DNA of 64,000 nt from Frateuria_A yonginensis (GTDB taxonomy: Bacteria; Pseudomonadota; Gammaproteobacteria; Xanthomonadales; Rhodanobacteraceae). Made by a program: the position numbers and the translations under genes. The stretch is from the NCBI RefSeq assembly GCF_037137055.1, contig NZ_JBBBNY010000013.1, positions 1 through 64,000 of the forward strand, given 5' to 3'. A model generated the notes under the pieces. The model saw nothing but the letters and a program-made list of their open reading frames with translations. It was not told the origin of the DNA and searched no databases. Shown piece by piece: positions 14,531 to 24,160 of this stretch. Position 1 is the stretch's first letter. Each line of letters starts with the position of its first letter.

Positions 14531-15340
14531 GTGTCCCTGCCGCTTCCCGGGTGCGCGCCCCCGTCCCGCGCGAGCCGTCTCCTGCTGCCGGTCCTGATGC
14601 TGTTGGCGCTGGCCGCCTGCGGACCGGTGCGCAACCCCATGGCGCACTGGGTGCCTTCGCCCAACTACGACCAGCGCCGGCCCGTGCTGATCGTGGTGCA
14701 TTTCACCGACGAGCACTCCGTGCAGGAGAGCCTGCACACCTTGCGCACCGCCAACAGCGGCGGGCCGGTGAGCGCGCACTACCTGGTCGGCAGCGACGGC
14801 ACGATCTACCAGCTGGTGGCCGACAGCGAGCGGGCCTGGCAGGCCGGCCCGGGACGCTGGGGCACCATCTCCGACCTCAATTCCGCCTCGATCGGGATCG
14901 AACTGGACAACGACGGCCAGTCGCCATTCGCCGAGGCGCAGATCGAAAGCCTGCTGCGCCTGCTGGCAGACCTGACCACGCGCCTGCACATCCCGCCCAC
15001 CCAGGTGATCGGCCACGAAGACCTGGCGCCGGGGCGCAAGACCGACCCCGGTCCGCTGTTCCCCTGGCAGCGGCTGGCAGACGCCGGCTACGGTCTGTGG
15101 CCACGCGGGCCGCTGGTGGATCCGCCGCCCGGCTTCGACCCCTGGATGGCGCTGGCTTTGATCGGCTACCCGCTGGACGACCGTGCCGCGGCGGTACGCT
15201 CGTTCCACCACCACTTCCGCGGCATGGAGGGCGACACGCTGGACCCGCAGGATCTGCGCGTGCTGTACGCGCTGGCCTGCCAGCTCACCGGCACGCCGCC
15301 GGCCGGCCCGCCTCCCGTGGCGCAGCCTGCGACCCGCTGA
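14531..15340 (+). CDS. Lipoprotein N-acetylmuramoyl-L-alanine amidase (AmiD/AmpD type)
   Basis: A 269-residue Amidase_2 enzyme with a lipobox ending LALAAC (Cys30), so an outer-membrane lipoprotein like E. coli AmiD. The zinc ligands are H57 (VVHFTD), H162 (IGHEDLAPGRK) and D172 (TDPGPLF), with K170 near the active site. The C-terminal part (about 195-255) has a PG-binding-like helical domain (ALIGYPL, FHHHFRG). It cleaves the amide bond between muramic acid and L-Ala in murein fragments. The start is GTG; a later ATG would remove the basic n-region. It is divergent from the acylase gene. Confidence 0.9.
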   Translation: MSLPLPGCAPPSRASRLLLPVLMLLALAACGPVRNPMAHWVPSPNYDQRRPVLIVVHFTDEHSVQESLHTLRTANSGGPVSAHYLVGSDGTIYQLVADSERAWQAGPGRWGTISDLNSASIGIELDNDGQSPFAEAQIESLLRLLADLTTRLHIPPTQVIGHEDLAPGRKTDPGPLFPWQRLADAGYGLWPRGPLVDPPPGFDPWMALALIGYPLDDRAAAVRSFHHHFRGMEGDTLDPQDLRVLYALACQLTGTPPAGPPPVAQPATR

Positions 15341-15373
15341 TCGCGCGGCATCGCGCCTTGCACGGGAGACCGC

Positions 15374-15695
15374 ATGGCCTCGGGCGAGCGCTACCTCGCC
15401 TACGTGGGCGAGCAGGCGGCCTGGGGGACGCGCTCGCGTACCGCAGGATGTTCGGCGAGTACGCGTTGTACCAGGACGGCCGGGTGGTCGCGCCGGTGTG
15501 CGACGATGAGCTGTTCGTGAAGCCGGCCGCGGCCGGCCGCGCGGTGCCGGGCGAGGTCGAGGAGGCGGCGTCCTACCCGGCGCGAAGGGGCATTCCGGGC
15601 GGGCGACGGCGTGGAGGACGCCGCGCTGCTGTACTGCCTGCTGCTCGCGGCGGTGCAGGCGCTGCCGGCGCCGACGCCCCCGGGCGGGGCTGAGC
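15374..15695 (+). pseudogene. Broken TfoX N-terminal-domain gene (two frameshifts)
   Basis: Three pieces of a TfoX_N-type protein lie in different frames. From the ATG at 15374, frame 1 reads MASGERYLAYVGEQ. The next frame carries LGDALAYRRMFGEYALYQDG and VCDDELFVKPA, the family's diagnostic MFGEY and phenylalanine/lysine segment. The last part, GDGVEDAALLYCLLLAAV, matches the usual C-terminal half in the third frame. An indel near 15418 and another near 15590-15605 would restore it. It may be a real pseudogene or sequencing error in GC-rich DNA. TfoX-like domains occur in competence regulators and small orphan proteins. Confidence 0.75.
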
Positions 15696-15808
15696 TCCGG
15701 CGCCGGGCGCGGACCCGGCTCGCGGCATGTCGATTCGCGGCCCCGTCGCGCGTCGGGGCAATGGAGGCCCGCCCGGGCCCCTGATCCTCACCTCCAAGGA
15801 GACGTCCC

Positions 15809-16231
15809 ATGCAGGTCCAGCCCTATCTGTTCTTCGACGGCCGCTGCGAAGAGGCCGTGGCGTTCTACCGCGATGCGCTCGGCGCCCAGGTGCTCATGCT
15901 GCTGCACTACAGCGATGCCCCGCCGGGCGACGCCGGCTGCCCGGACGGCGCGCTGCCGCCGGCCGACAAGGTGATGCACGCGTCCCTGCAGATCGGCCAG
16001 ACGCAGGTGATGGCGTCGGACGGTTTCGCCGCCGGTCACCCGGAATTCAAGGGCGTGTCGCTGTCCATCGCCGCCGATGACGACGCCCAGGCGCGGCGCC
16101 TGTTCGACGCGCTCGCCGACGGCGGCCAGGTGCAGCAGCCGCTGGGGCCGAGCTTCTTCGCCACCAGCTTCGGCATGGTCACCGACCGCTTCGGCGTGGC
16201 GTGGATGGTGGTGGCCGGGGCGCAGGGCTGA
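15809..16231 (+). CDS. VOC-family protein, PhnB/YjdN type
   Basis: A 140-residue vicinal-oxygen-chelate protein: PYLFFDGRCEEAVAFYRDAL at the start, KVMHASLQIG and FGMVTDRFGVAWMV at the end, exactly the PhnB/YjdN layout with two beta-alpha-beta-beta-beta modules. The group is sometimes labelled '3-demethylubiquinone methyltransferase', but no such activity is established. Usual length for the family. The ATG has an excellent AAGGAGACGT site. Cytosolic; substrate unknown. Confidence 0.88.
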   Translation: MQVQPYLFFDGRCEEAVAFYRDALGAQVLMLLHYSDAPPGDAGCPDGALPPADKVMHASLQIGQTQVMASDGFAAGHPEFKGVSLSIAADDDAQARRLFDALADGGQVQQPLGPSFFATSFGMVTDRFGVAWMVVAGAQG

Positions 16232-16245
16232 GCGCCCGGGCCGCA

Positions 16246-17393
16246 TCACTCCGGCTCGAAGTACAGCAGCGACATGCCTTCGCCGGGTCGGGTATCGCGG
16301 CCGGTCATGGTCGCGATGCCGTCGGTGGACAGGCGCAGGATCCAGGCCATCACCCAGGGCGGTTGGCCGTCGCGCAGGCCGAGCATGCAGCGCACCTCGC
16401 CGAACAGCGGTTGGCCGCCCGTCGCGTGCCGTCCGATGGGCACCTGGCGGAAGCGCCGTTGCAGGATCCACTGGCGCGGGCCGGGCAGGACGGCGAGCTG
16501 CGCCGCCGTGGGAGCGAGCAGCAGCCCGTGGCCGGAATGGCCGTCCACCGGCTTGGCGACCCACCGGCCGGCGTCGGCGTGTCCGCACGCGCGCGACGGG
16601 CTGTGCTCGACCCAGTGGCAGGCTTCGTGCGCATCCAGGGCAGCTCGGCCAGCGTGCCCTTGTGGATGCCCTCGTACCACGCCGGGTGGCTGTGCCAGCC
16701 CACGCGGTCGGCCGCGCCGAGCACGGCGTCCGCCCGCCGCCGCTCCGGCGGATCGAGGTCGGCGAGGATCAGCCGGTTCCACACGTGCGCGTAGCGCCGC
16801 CCGCTGACCGGGCAGGCCAGGTGGCCGTGCCGGGGCACCAGATCGCGCCAGTCGTGCACGTCGACCCGCCACCAGTGGCGCGCGCCGGCGAGGTCCGGCC
16901 AGGTTGCGCGCTGGCGGGGCCGGTCCTCGATCAGCACCGTGTCGGGATGCGGGGCGACCCAGCCACGCACGTGCGTCACCCAGTCCGCGCCCGGCGGCAG
17001 CGGGTCGTGCGGCAGGCAGTCCGGGGCGGTCGCGTGCAGGCGCCGGTGTGCCAGGTGCACGGCATGGAAGGTGGGCAGCATCGAGGTGAACGCCTGGATC
17101 TCCACCCAGGCCAGTTCGAATGGACGCTGCGGGTGCTCGACGAAGGCCAGGTCCAGCGCCAGCACGTCGGCACGCGCCCCTGGCCAGCGTACCCGTGCCG
17201 GGTCCAGGTGTGGCGTGAGCGCGTGCACGAGCCGGCCGATCTTGTCGCCCAGCCGCCGCCGCAGCGCGGCATTGCCCACCGCGTAGTGGTCGGACAGCAC
17301 GCGCCGGGGCAGGTGCGGCGCACCCACCTCGGCCAGCGCGAGCGCGAGCCGGTCCTCGCCCAGCGCGTGCAGGCGGATCGCGGGCGCGCTCAT
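16246..17393 (-). pseudogene. Frameshifted ATP-grasp-like protein, partner of the GCS2 ligase
   Basis: One protein is spread over two frames. The first, from an ATG at 17393, runs about 250 codons to GIHKGTLAELPWM. The second continues with AHEACHWVEHSPS and WVAKPVDGHSGHGLLLAP to a stop at 16246. A one-base indel at about 16630-16645 would join them into some 380 residues. The second half has an ATP-grasp look: a 'KPVDGHSGHG' lysine and glycine loop, WILQRRF, and late E/R and D/R pairs (FGEVRCML, ILRLSTDG). Its ATG overlaps the GCS2 stop by four bases, so the two are translationally coupled and probably work together. Whether the break is real is unknown. Confidence 0.68.
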
Positions 17394-18520
17394 GCCCAGC
17401 CCCCCACGCTGGCGAGGGCGGGCGCGGGCTCCTCGGCACGGTCGGCCATCCAGCGCAAGGTGGCGGCCCAGTCCGCGTCGCACGCGACCCGGGCGCGCAG
17501 CTCGTCGGCGAACGTGCCCGCGGTCAGCGCGTCGGCCAGCCGGCGTTCCCAGTACGCGCGTTCGGCGTGGCCGGCGGCGCGCGGCGCCAGGCGCCGCCAC
17601 CAGCGCTCGAAATGCACGCCGGTGCTGCTGGCCTCGTCGCGGTCCCAGTCGATCCATTGCGCGCCCAGGCCGTAGCGGCGGGCGCGCCACTTGTTCTCCT
17701 CGATGCAGGCGCGTTCCCACACCAGGCCCTGGCGGCCGTCGCGCAGTTCCTCCTCCAGCGTCTCCGCCTCCCACTTGAGCAGGGTGGCGATCAGGCCGAT
17801 CCGCTCGAGATCCGGGTGCGCGTCCATGATGCGCACCTCCAGCGTGCCGTAGCGGTGGTGCAGGCGGATGTCCTGCCACAGGGCCTGGTCCGCATGGATG
17901 CAGCCGACGCGGCGCAGGCGTTCGACGTGGGAGGCGTAATGACGCTCGCTGCTCCAGATGTCGGGCGTGCCCATGCGCGGGTAGCGGTCGAGCAGGCCGT
18001 GGCGCCAGGAATGCAGGCCGGTATCGCGGCCCTCGAAGAATGGCGAACTGGCCGACAGGGCGAGCACCTCCGGCAGCACGTGGCGCAGGCGGTTCATGAT
18101 CGGCATGCGCGGGGTGCCATCGGCGAAGCCCAGGTGCAGGTGCATGCCGAAGCTGAAGGCCGCGCGCGCGACGTCCTGGTACTCCGCGACCAGTCGCGCG
18201 TAGTGCGGCCAGTCCGGCCCCTCGTGCAGCGGCTGCTCTTGCCAGTACGCGGTCGGGTGCAGGCCCGCGATCAGGATGCGCTGGCCCTGCGCCCCCGCCT
18301 TTCGCCGTGCCGCTGCGCGCACCGTGCGCAGCGCGGCCAGCAGCTCGTCGACGCTGCCGCAGACGCGCGTCTTCAGCTCGATCACGCAGCGGTGGATCTC
18401 CCGGTCGAGCATGCCCTCGGGCGTGGCGTGCTCGGCAAGACCGGCGGCCAGGTCGTGCGCGACGAGCTGGCCGCGCCCGTCGACGACCTGCACTTCTTCT
18501 TCGATACCCAGGGTGATCAT
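17390..18520 (-). CDS. GCS2-family carboxylate-amine ligase (YbdK-like glutamate-cysteine ligase)
   Basis: A 376-residue protein of the glutamate-cysteine ligase type 2 family. Visible motifs are GIEEEVQVVD at 5-14 (the acidic metal site), FGMHLHLGF with its histidine pair, GCIHADQALWQDIRLHHRYGTLEVRIMD, and EENKWRARRYG. YbdK-type members make gamma-glutamyl bonds with weak Glu-Cys ligase activity; others build peptides in modification pathways. It is followed with a four-base overlap by the ATP-grasp-like gene, which suggests a two-enzyme ligase pair. The ATG is the only start giving the complete GIEEE region. Confidence 0.88.
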   Translation of the reverse strand: MITLGIEEEVQVVDGRGQLVAHDLAAGLAEHATPEGMLDREIHRCVIELKTRVCGSVDELLAALRTVRAAARRKAGAQGQRILIAGLHPTAYWQEQPLHEGPDWPHYARLVAEYQDVARAAFSFGMHLHLGFADGTPRMPIMNRLRHVLPEVLALSASSPFFEGRDTGLHSWRHGLLDRYPRMGTPDIWSSERHYASHVERLRRVGCIHADQALWQDIRLHHRYGTLEVRIMDAHPDLERIGLIATLLKWEAETLEEELRDGRQGLVWERACIEENKWRARRYGLGAQWIDWDRDEASSTGVHFERWWRRLAPRAAGHAERAYWERRLADALTAGTFADELRARVACDADWAATLRWMADRAEEPAPALASVGGWA

Positions 18521-18752
18521 CAGGGAGCCCTCTGTCCGTGGAGAGCGGATCAGACCACCGATGCAGCATCCGCCGCGCGCCCCTGCGAGCGGGCCCGGCC
18601 GGTCCGTCCTTGACGCCTCGTTGTCGGCGCGGGTGCAGGAATCGGCCGGACAGAACACGCGGCGGCCCGTGCCGGTCCTTCCGGTGCGTGTGCCGTCCGC
18701 TCCGGACAGGGCTGCGAGGAGCCTGCCCCCGCCGCGAACAGGACCGATACCC

Positions 18753-20282
18753 ATGGCTCGACCCGCGAGCGCCGAACGCGCGGCACGGCCGCGCGGCTGG
18801 TTCCACCACGACATCGAGCGGCCGCTGGAGGAGCTGGCCGGCGGCCGCGCACGGCTGAAGGTGATCGCGCTGCTGGCGCTGGTGCTGTCGATGGATGCGG
18901 CGGACAAGGCCACGCTGGGCGCGGCGGCCGTGCAGATCGAGACGGCGCTGAGGGTGGGCCACCTGCAGATCGGCTGGCTGGTGACCGCGTCCACTGCCGT
19001 GGGCGTGTGCGTCACCCTGCCGTTCGGCGCGCTTGCGGACCGCGTCCACCGCGTACGGCTGCTCGCCCTCGCCCTGCTGGTGTGGTCGGCGGCGATGCTG
19101 GCCGGCGGTCTCGCGCTGTCGTACCCGCTGCTGCTGGCGAGCCGTCTGGTGCTGGGCGCCGCCGCTGCGGTAGCGCTGCCGGTCGTCACCTCGCTGATCG
19201 GTGACTTCTTTCATCCGGGCGAGCGTGGGCGGATCTACGGCTACGTGCTGGCGGGCGAGCTGCTGGGCGTGGCGTTCGGCTTCCTGATCTGCGGCAACGT
19301 GGCCGCGTGGCTGTCCTGGCGCGCCTCCCTGGGCGTGCTGGCGGCGTGCGGAGTTGCACTGGCGGCGGTTCTGTGGCGCCGCCTGCCCGAGCCCCTGCGC
19401 GGCGGGCGCAGCCGGATTCCCCGTGGCGCGTCCGAGGTTCCCTCCGCGAAGCGGCCGCCTGCGGACGACCCGGACGGGGCCGCGCAGGGGGGCGAGGCCA
19501 GCAGCGCGCTGCGCCGGGTGATCCGTTGGCGCGGTGTGCGTCCCCGCCACGCGCTGATGAGCCTGAATCCGGACACGGCCTCCCTGTGGAGCGCGGTGCG
19601 CTACGTCCTGGCCGTACCCAGCTACCGCACGCTGGTGGCCGCCTCGGTGCTGGGCTACTTCTACTTCGCCGGGCTGCGCACCTTCGCCATCGTCTTCATG
19701 CGCGGCCGCTTCGGCCTCGACCAGGCGCAGGCCACCGGCCTGTCGGTGGCGATCGGCCTGGGGGCGGTGGCGGGCGTGCTGCTGGCCGGGCGCCTGGGCG
19801 ACCGCCTGCTCGCCCGTGGCCGCCTGACCGGACGCGTGCTGGTCGGCGCGGGGGCGCTGCTGCTCGCCGCCGCCGCCTTCCTGCCCGGATTGCTGAGCGG
19901 CACGCTGTGGCTCGCCGGGCCGTGTTTCTTTTTCGCCGCGGCAGGTCTCGGCGGCGCCAACCCGGTGATCGACGCGGCACGACTGGACGTAATGCCGTCG
20001 GCGTTGTGGGGACGCGCCGAGGGAGTGCGGGCGACCTTCCGGTTCGCGCTGGAGGCGGCCGCGCCGCCGCTGTTCGGCTGGCTCTCCACGCGCATGGCCG
20101 AGCGCGCCGCGACGTCGTCCCTGGCCGGCACAGCCGCGCTGGGCCGCACCTTCGTCGTGATGCTCGCGGCGCTGGTCATCGCCGGCCTGTTGCTGCTCGT
20201 GCGCACCCGCCGGACCTATGCCCGCGACACGGCTTCGGCACAGGCGGCCGAGCGACGCAGCCGGAGCGGGCGCGCGAGCTGA
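18753..20282 (+). CDS. Major facilitator superfamily transporter
   Basis: A 509-residue MFS protein with about twelve helices. The first half has helices between about 38 and 205, with DAADKATLGAA in helix 1 and the loop 2-3 motif GALADRVHRVR. A long charged linker (about 210-270) rich in Arg, Pro and Ala joins it to the second half (about 285-490; RLGDRLLARGRL is the loop 8-9 motif). Substrate unknown; the layout resembles drug or organic-acid transporters. The ATG is the first in the frame that keeps the whole cytosolic tail. It is divergent from the GCS2 gene. Confidence 0.82.
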   Translation: MARPASAERAARPRGWFHHDIERPLEELAGGRARLKVIALLALVLSMDAADKATLGAAAVQIETALRVGHLQIGWLVTASTAVGVCVTLPFGALADRVHRVRLLALALLVWSAAMLAGGLALSYPLLLASRLVLGAAAAVALPVVTSLIGDFFHPGERGRIYGYVLAGELLGVAFGFLICGNVAAWLSWRASLGVLAACGVALAAVLWRRLPEPLRGGRSRIPRGASEVPSAKRPPADDPDGAAQGGEASSALRRVIRWRGVRPRHALMSLNPDTASLWSAVRYVLAVPSYRTLVAASVLGYFYFAGLRTFAIVFMRGRFGLDQAQATGLSVAIGLGAVAGVLLAGRLGDRLLARGRLTGRVLVGAGALLLAAAAFLPGLLSGTLWLAGPCFFFAAAGLGGANPVIDAARLDVMPSALWGRAEGVRATFRFALEAAAPPLFGWLSTRMAERAATSSLAGTAALGRTFVVMLAALVIAGLLLLVRTRRTYARDTASAQAAERRSRSGRAS

Positions 20283-20531
20283 CACACGTACCGCCGGGCG
20301 CGTCATCAGGGCGCCGGGCACCCGTGCGTGGGAGCCGCATCGGCGCGAAGATGCCCGTCTGTGTCCACGAACTCCTCCGGGCGGCGCCCCGAGCCGTCGC
20401 CTGCGCGTTCGCCAGCCATGAGACAGCCCCTTGAAACCATGCACTTTTCCGGCGTGCTGCGGCCGGAAAACGGTCGGCTGCAGGGTGCCGCCAGGCCGAT
20501 CTCGCGCAGCGAACAACGAGGAGAATCCGTA

Positions 20532-21308
20532 ATGAACCGTCGATTCGAACGCACCGGCCCGCTCACCGAGCTGGCCAGCTATCCCCAGTGGGCGCAGGGC
20601 ATGGTCGACGCCTGCGAGGCGACCCGGCAGAGCGTGATCCGCCACGAGCTGTGGGACCTGATGCGCGAAGTGCGTCTGGGCCGGGAAGGCACGCGCAACT
20701 TCATGGTCGGCATCTGGCCGGTGATCGAGCGCTTTCCGGCCTACATGGCGCGCAACCTGCTCAAGACCCAGTACGGCCGCAGCCCCGGGGACGACATGGC
20801 CCGGCGCTGGCTGGTCCGCAACATCCGGGTGGAACAGAACCACGCCGAGTACTGGCTCAACTGGGCCGAAGGAGCGGGCGTGGCGCGCGAGGAGGTGCTG
20901 CACGGCGAACGCCCGGCGGGCTCGCAGGATCTTGCCGAGTGGTGCGAGGACGTCAGCCGGAACGACACCCTTGCGGCCGGCATCATCGCCACCAACTATG
21001 CGGTGGAGGGGGCCACCGGCGAATGGTCGCAACTTCTCTACGGCAGCGAGGACTATGCCCGCAGCCTGCCCGCGGGCAGGCGCGCGCAGACCCTTCGCTG
21101 GCTGCAGCTGCATGCGGCCTACGACGATACCCACCCGTGGGAGGCCCTGGAAATCGTCTGCACGCTCAAGGGAATGGCGCCCGCTGCCGATGAAGTCGAC
21201 CATCTCACCGAATGCGTGAAACGCAGCTACATTGGCATGCGCATTCTGGCCGACCGCAGCATGGGCGCCGGACGTGTTTACGGAACCGTGAACGAGGCGG
21301 CGGCTTGA
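20532..21308 (+). CDS. TenA/PqqC-like haem-oxygenase-fold protein
   Basis: A 258-residue all-helical protein of the TenA/PqqC/iron-containing redox superfamily. Recognisable parts are FMVGIWPVIERFPAYMARNLLK, NIRVEQNHAEYWLNWAEG with the E/H pair that binds metal or substrate in this fold, and ATNYAVEGATGEWS. Members are thiaminases, quinone-cofactor enzymes or di-iron oxidases; this one cannot be assigned. The ATG has GAGGAGAATCC upstream. It is followed 67 bases later by a cyclic-di-GMP gene in the same direction, with no overlap. Confidence 0.8.
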   Translation: MNRRFERTGPLTELASYPQWAQGMVDACEATRQSVIRHELWDLMREVRLGREGTRNFMVGIWPVIERFPAYMARNLLKTQYGRSPGDDMARRWLVRNIRVEQNHAEYWLNWAEGAGVAREEVLHGERPAGSQDLAEWCEDVSRNDTLAAGIIATNYAVEGATGEWSQLLYGSEDYARSLPAGRRAQTLRWLQLHAAYDDTHPWEALEIVCTLKGMAPAADEVDHLTECVKRSYIGMRILADRSMGAGRVYGTVNEAAA

Positions 21309-21375
21309 TATGGCATAAACGAGGCAATATGGGACCCAGACAATCGCGCGGGTCAGCCACAGGATAGGGGAGGCG

Positions 21376-24120
21376 ATGCCTGCTGCCGTGCCCAGCTTGC
21401 AATCATTGCCACGGCGCCTCCTGCCGTTGGCCTGGGGGCTTGCGGCCGTCATCGGGCTGATCCTCGCGTTCACCTGGGGCGCCTTGCAGATCCAGGTCGC
21501 TCTCGCCGGTTTTCTCAACGGCGAGAGCATCTGGTCCAAGGCGCAGAAGCAGGCGGTGATCGACCTGCGCAACTACGCCGCCAGCGGCAATCCGGCAGAT
21601 CTGGCCGCCTACCGGCGCAACTACGACATCCTGCGCATCGACCAGTGGGCACGCGACGTGGTGACCAGCGGCGTCTACAACCGCGCCGCGGTCGAGGCCG
21701 CGCTGCTCAAGGTCAATACCATGCAGGAGGCGGTGCCGGGCGTGATCTTCATGCTCGATCACTTCGCCTCGGCCCCCTACATGAAGGATGCCCTGGCCGA
21801 ATGGCGCCTGGTCGACCCGCCGGTCGCCGCCATGGATGCCACCGCCCGCGAGCTGGAGGCCGCCCGTGCGCGCGGCCCGCTGCCGGCGGGCGAAGTGGCC
21901 AGGCAACAGGCGCGCATCCGCGCGTTGAACGACATCATCGAGCCCCACGCAAAGCGGTTCTCGCACGACATCGCCAAGGGTGCGGTGTGGATGGGGCGCG
22001 TGCTGTACGGCACGATCTTCGGCGCCACCTGCCTGGCTTCGCTGCTGTGGCTGTGGATCGCCCGGCGTGTGCTCGCGGGCATCCGCGGCACCGAGGAGCG
22101 GTACCGCCTGCTGTTCGACCGCGCCGCCGACGCCATCGTGATGGTGGACGAGAACAGCGGCAGCATCCTGGACATCAACCGCAAGGCGGCCGAATGGACC
22201 GGGCAGGGCCCGCGCGAGTTGATCGGCACGCCCTTCGCGCGGTTGTTCGAACGCGGCGTGCCGCAGGGCGAGGGCATCGTCCAGGGCATGTTGCGCGGCC
22301 GCGGCGGGCGCGAGCGCCCGGTGGAGACGCAGAGCAGCCTGGTCACCTGGGGCCAGCGCGCGGTGCGCCAGGCGATCGTGCGCGACATCTCCGAGCGACT
22401 GAACCTGGAACAGGAGCGGCGCATCGCCGCCGAGGCGCTGGCCAGCATCGCCGAGGGGGTGATCATCGCCGACGCGTCGCGGCGCGTGGTCTCGATCAAC
22501 GCGGCGCACGTGGCGATCACCGGCCTGTCGCTGCACGACGTGCAGGGGCGCCGGTTCGACGAGACCCGTCGGCTGCCCGACGGCTCGCCGCTGCCGCAGT
22601 CGATCTGGGACACGCTGGAAACCGGCGGCAACTGGCTGGGCGAGGTGCAGAGCCAGCGCCAGGACGGCAGCCTGTATCCCGAACTGCTCAGCATCAGCGC
22701 GATCCGCGACGCCGAGGACCGCGTGCAGCACTACGTGGCGGTGTTCACCAACATCAGCACCACCAAGGCGAACCAGCGGCGGCTCGAACACATGGCCACG
22801 CACGACCCGCTGACCGGGCTGGCCAACCGCGCGGAATTCGAGCGCTGCTGCGCGCGGGCGATCGCCGAAGCCGACCGCCTGCACGGCGCGATGGCGGTGC
22901 TGTTCATCGACCTGGACGCCTTCAAGGTCATCAACGACAGCTACAGCCACGCGATCGGCGACCGCCTGCTGGTGCACGTGGCCGAGCGGATCGAGCGGCA
23001 ATTGGGCGAGCACGATCTGGCCGGGCGCATCGGCGGCGACGAGTTCACGGTGCTGATCGGCCGGCTGGTCTCGCGCGAGCAGGCCAGCGCGATGGCACAG
23101 CGCCTGCTCGTGGCGCTGGGCGAGCCGATGACGGTGGGCGATTACGAGGTGGCGCTAAGTGCCAGCATCGGCATCGCCGGCTACCCGCTGGACGGCAGCG
23201 ATCCGGTCACGCTGATCGCGAACGCGGACGCGGCCATGTACGCGGCCAAGAGCCAGGAGCGCAACACCTATCGCTTCTACTCGCCGATGATGCAGGCCGA
23301 TGCGCGCAAGCGCCTGGCGCTCGCGGCGGAACTGCGCCAGGCGCTCACGCGCGGCGAATTCCGGCTGGTCTACCAGCCCAGCGTGGACCTGCGCAACGGC
23401 AAGGTGGTGGCGGTGGAGGCGCTGCTGCGCTGGCGCCATCCGGCACGCGGGGAGATCTCGCCCGCGGAGTTCATCCCGTTGGCCGAGAAGCTCGGCCTGA
23501 TCCGCCACGTCGACGAGTGGGTGCTGCAGGCGGTGGCGCGGCAAATGCGCCAGTGGGACGAGGCCGGCATGCCGCCGATCCGCGTGGCGGTCAACATCTC
23601 CGCCGGCTCCTACGGCGCGCCGCACTTCGTCGAGGACGTGCGCCGCTGGCTGGTCGCCGAGCGGATCTCGCCGCAGCGGCTGCTGCTGGAGATCACCGAG
23701 GGCGCGATCCTGCGGCTGGGCGACGAAATGGAGCGCACGATGAACGCGCTGCACGCGCTGGGCGTGGGCGTGGCCATCGACGACTTCGGCACCGGCTATT
23801 CATCGATGGCCTACCTCAAGCTGCCGGCGATCGCCTTCCTGAAGATCGACCAGAGCTTCGTCGCCGGCCTTCCGGGCAGCGCGCACGACGCCGCCATCGT
23901 CGAGGCGATGCTGGCGCTGTCGAAGCGACTGGGGTTGTGCGCCATCGCCGAGGGCATCGAGACCGAGGCGCAGCATGACTTCCTGCTGCGCGCCGGCTGC
24001 ACCGAGGGACAGGGTTACCTCTACGCGAGGGCGCTGGAGGTGCCGGAGATCGAGCGCATGCTGCGCCCCAGCCAGCGGGCCGGCTCGGTGCGCCTGCGGC
24101 TGGTGCCGCCGGCGCGGTAG
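21376..24120 (+). CDS. Membrane PAS-PAS-GGDEF-EAL cyclic-di-GMP protein
   Basis: A 914-residue signalling protein. An N-terminal helix (about 15-42) and a second at about 208-228 bracket a periplasmic sensor of roughly 165 residues. Two PAS domains follow (about 242-345 and 352-470), then a GGDEF domain with intact GGDEF at 554-558 and an EAL domain with E-A-L at 681-683 and DDFGTGYSS at about 802. Both signatures are intact, so it could make or break cyclic di-GMP; such hybrids often act mainly as phosphodiesterases. The periplasmic domain is not a family I recognise. No neighbour hints at the signal sensed. Confidence 0.9.
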   Translation: MPAAVPSLQSLPRRLLPLAWGLAAVIGLILAFTWGALQIQVALAGFLNGESIWSKAQKQAVIDLRNYAASGNPADLAAYRRNYDILRIDQWARDVVTSGVYNRAAVEAALLKVNTMQEAVPGVIFMLDHFASAPYMKDALAEWRLVDPPVAAMDATARELEAARARGPLPAGEVARQQARIRALNDIIEPHAKRFSHDIAKGAVWMGRVLYGTIFGATCLASLLWLWIARRVLAGIRGTEERYRLLFDRAADAIVMVDENSGSILDINRKAAEWTGQGPRELIGTPFARLFERGVPQGEGIVQGMLRGRGGRERPVETQSSLVTWGQRAVRQAIVRDISERLNLEQERRIAAEALASIAEGVIIADASRRVVSINAAHVAITGLSLHDVQGRRFDETRRLPDGSPLPQSIWDTLETGGNWLGEVQSQRQDGSLYPELLSISAIRDAEDRVQHYVAVFTNISTTKANQRRLEHMATHDPLTGLANRAEFERCCARAIAEADRLHGAMAVLFIDLDAFKVINDSYSHAIGDRLLVHVAERIERQLGEHDLAGRIGGDEFTVLIGRLVSREQASAMAQRLLVALGEPMTVGDYEVALSASIGIAGYPLDGSDPVTLIANADAAMYAAKSQERNTYRFYSPMMQADARKRLALAAELRQALTRGEFRLVYQPSVDLRNGKVVAVEALLRWRHPARGEISPAEFIPLAEKLGLIRHVDEWVLQAVARQMRQWDEAGMPPIRVAVNISAGSYGAPHFVEDVRRWLVAERISPQRLLLEITEGAILRLGDEMERTMNALHALGVGVAIDDFGTGYSSMAYLKLPAIAFLKIDQSFVAGLPGSAHDAAIVEAMLALSKRLGLCAIAEGIETEAQHDFLLRAGCTEGQGYLYARALEVPEIERMLRPSQRAGSVRLRLVPPAR

Positions 24121-24160
24121 GCGCGAGGCGTCCAAGACGTCGGCGCGACGCGTGGCAGCG

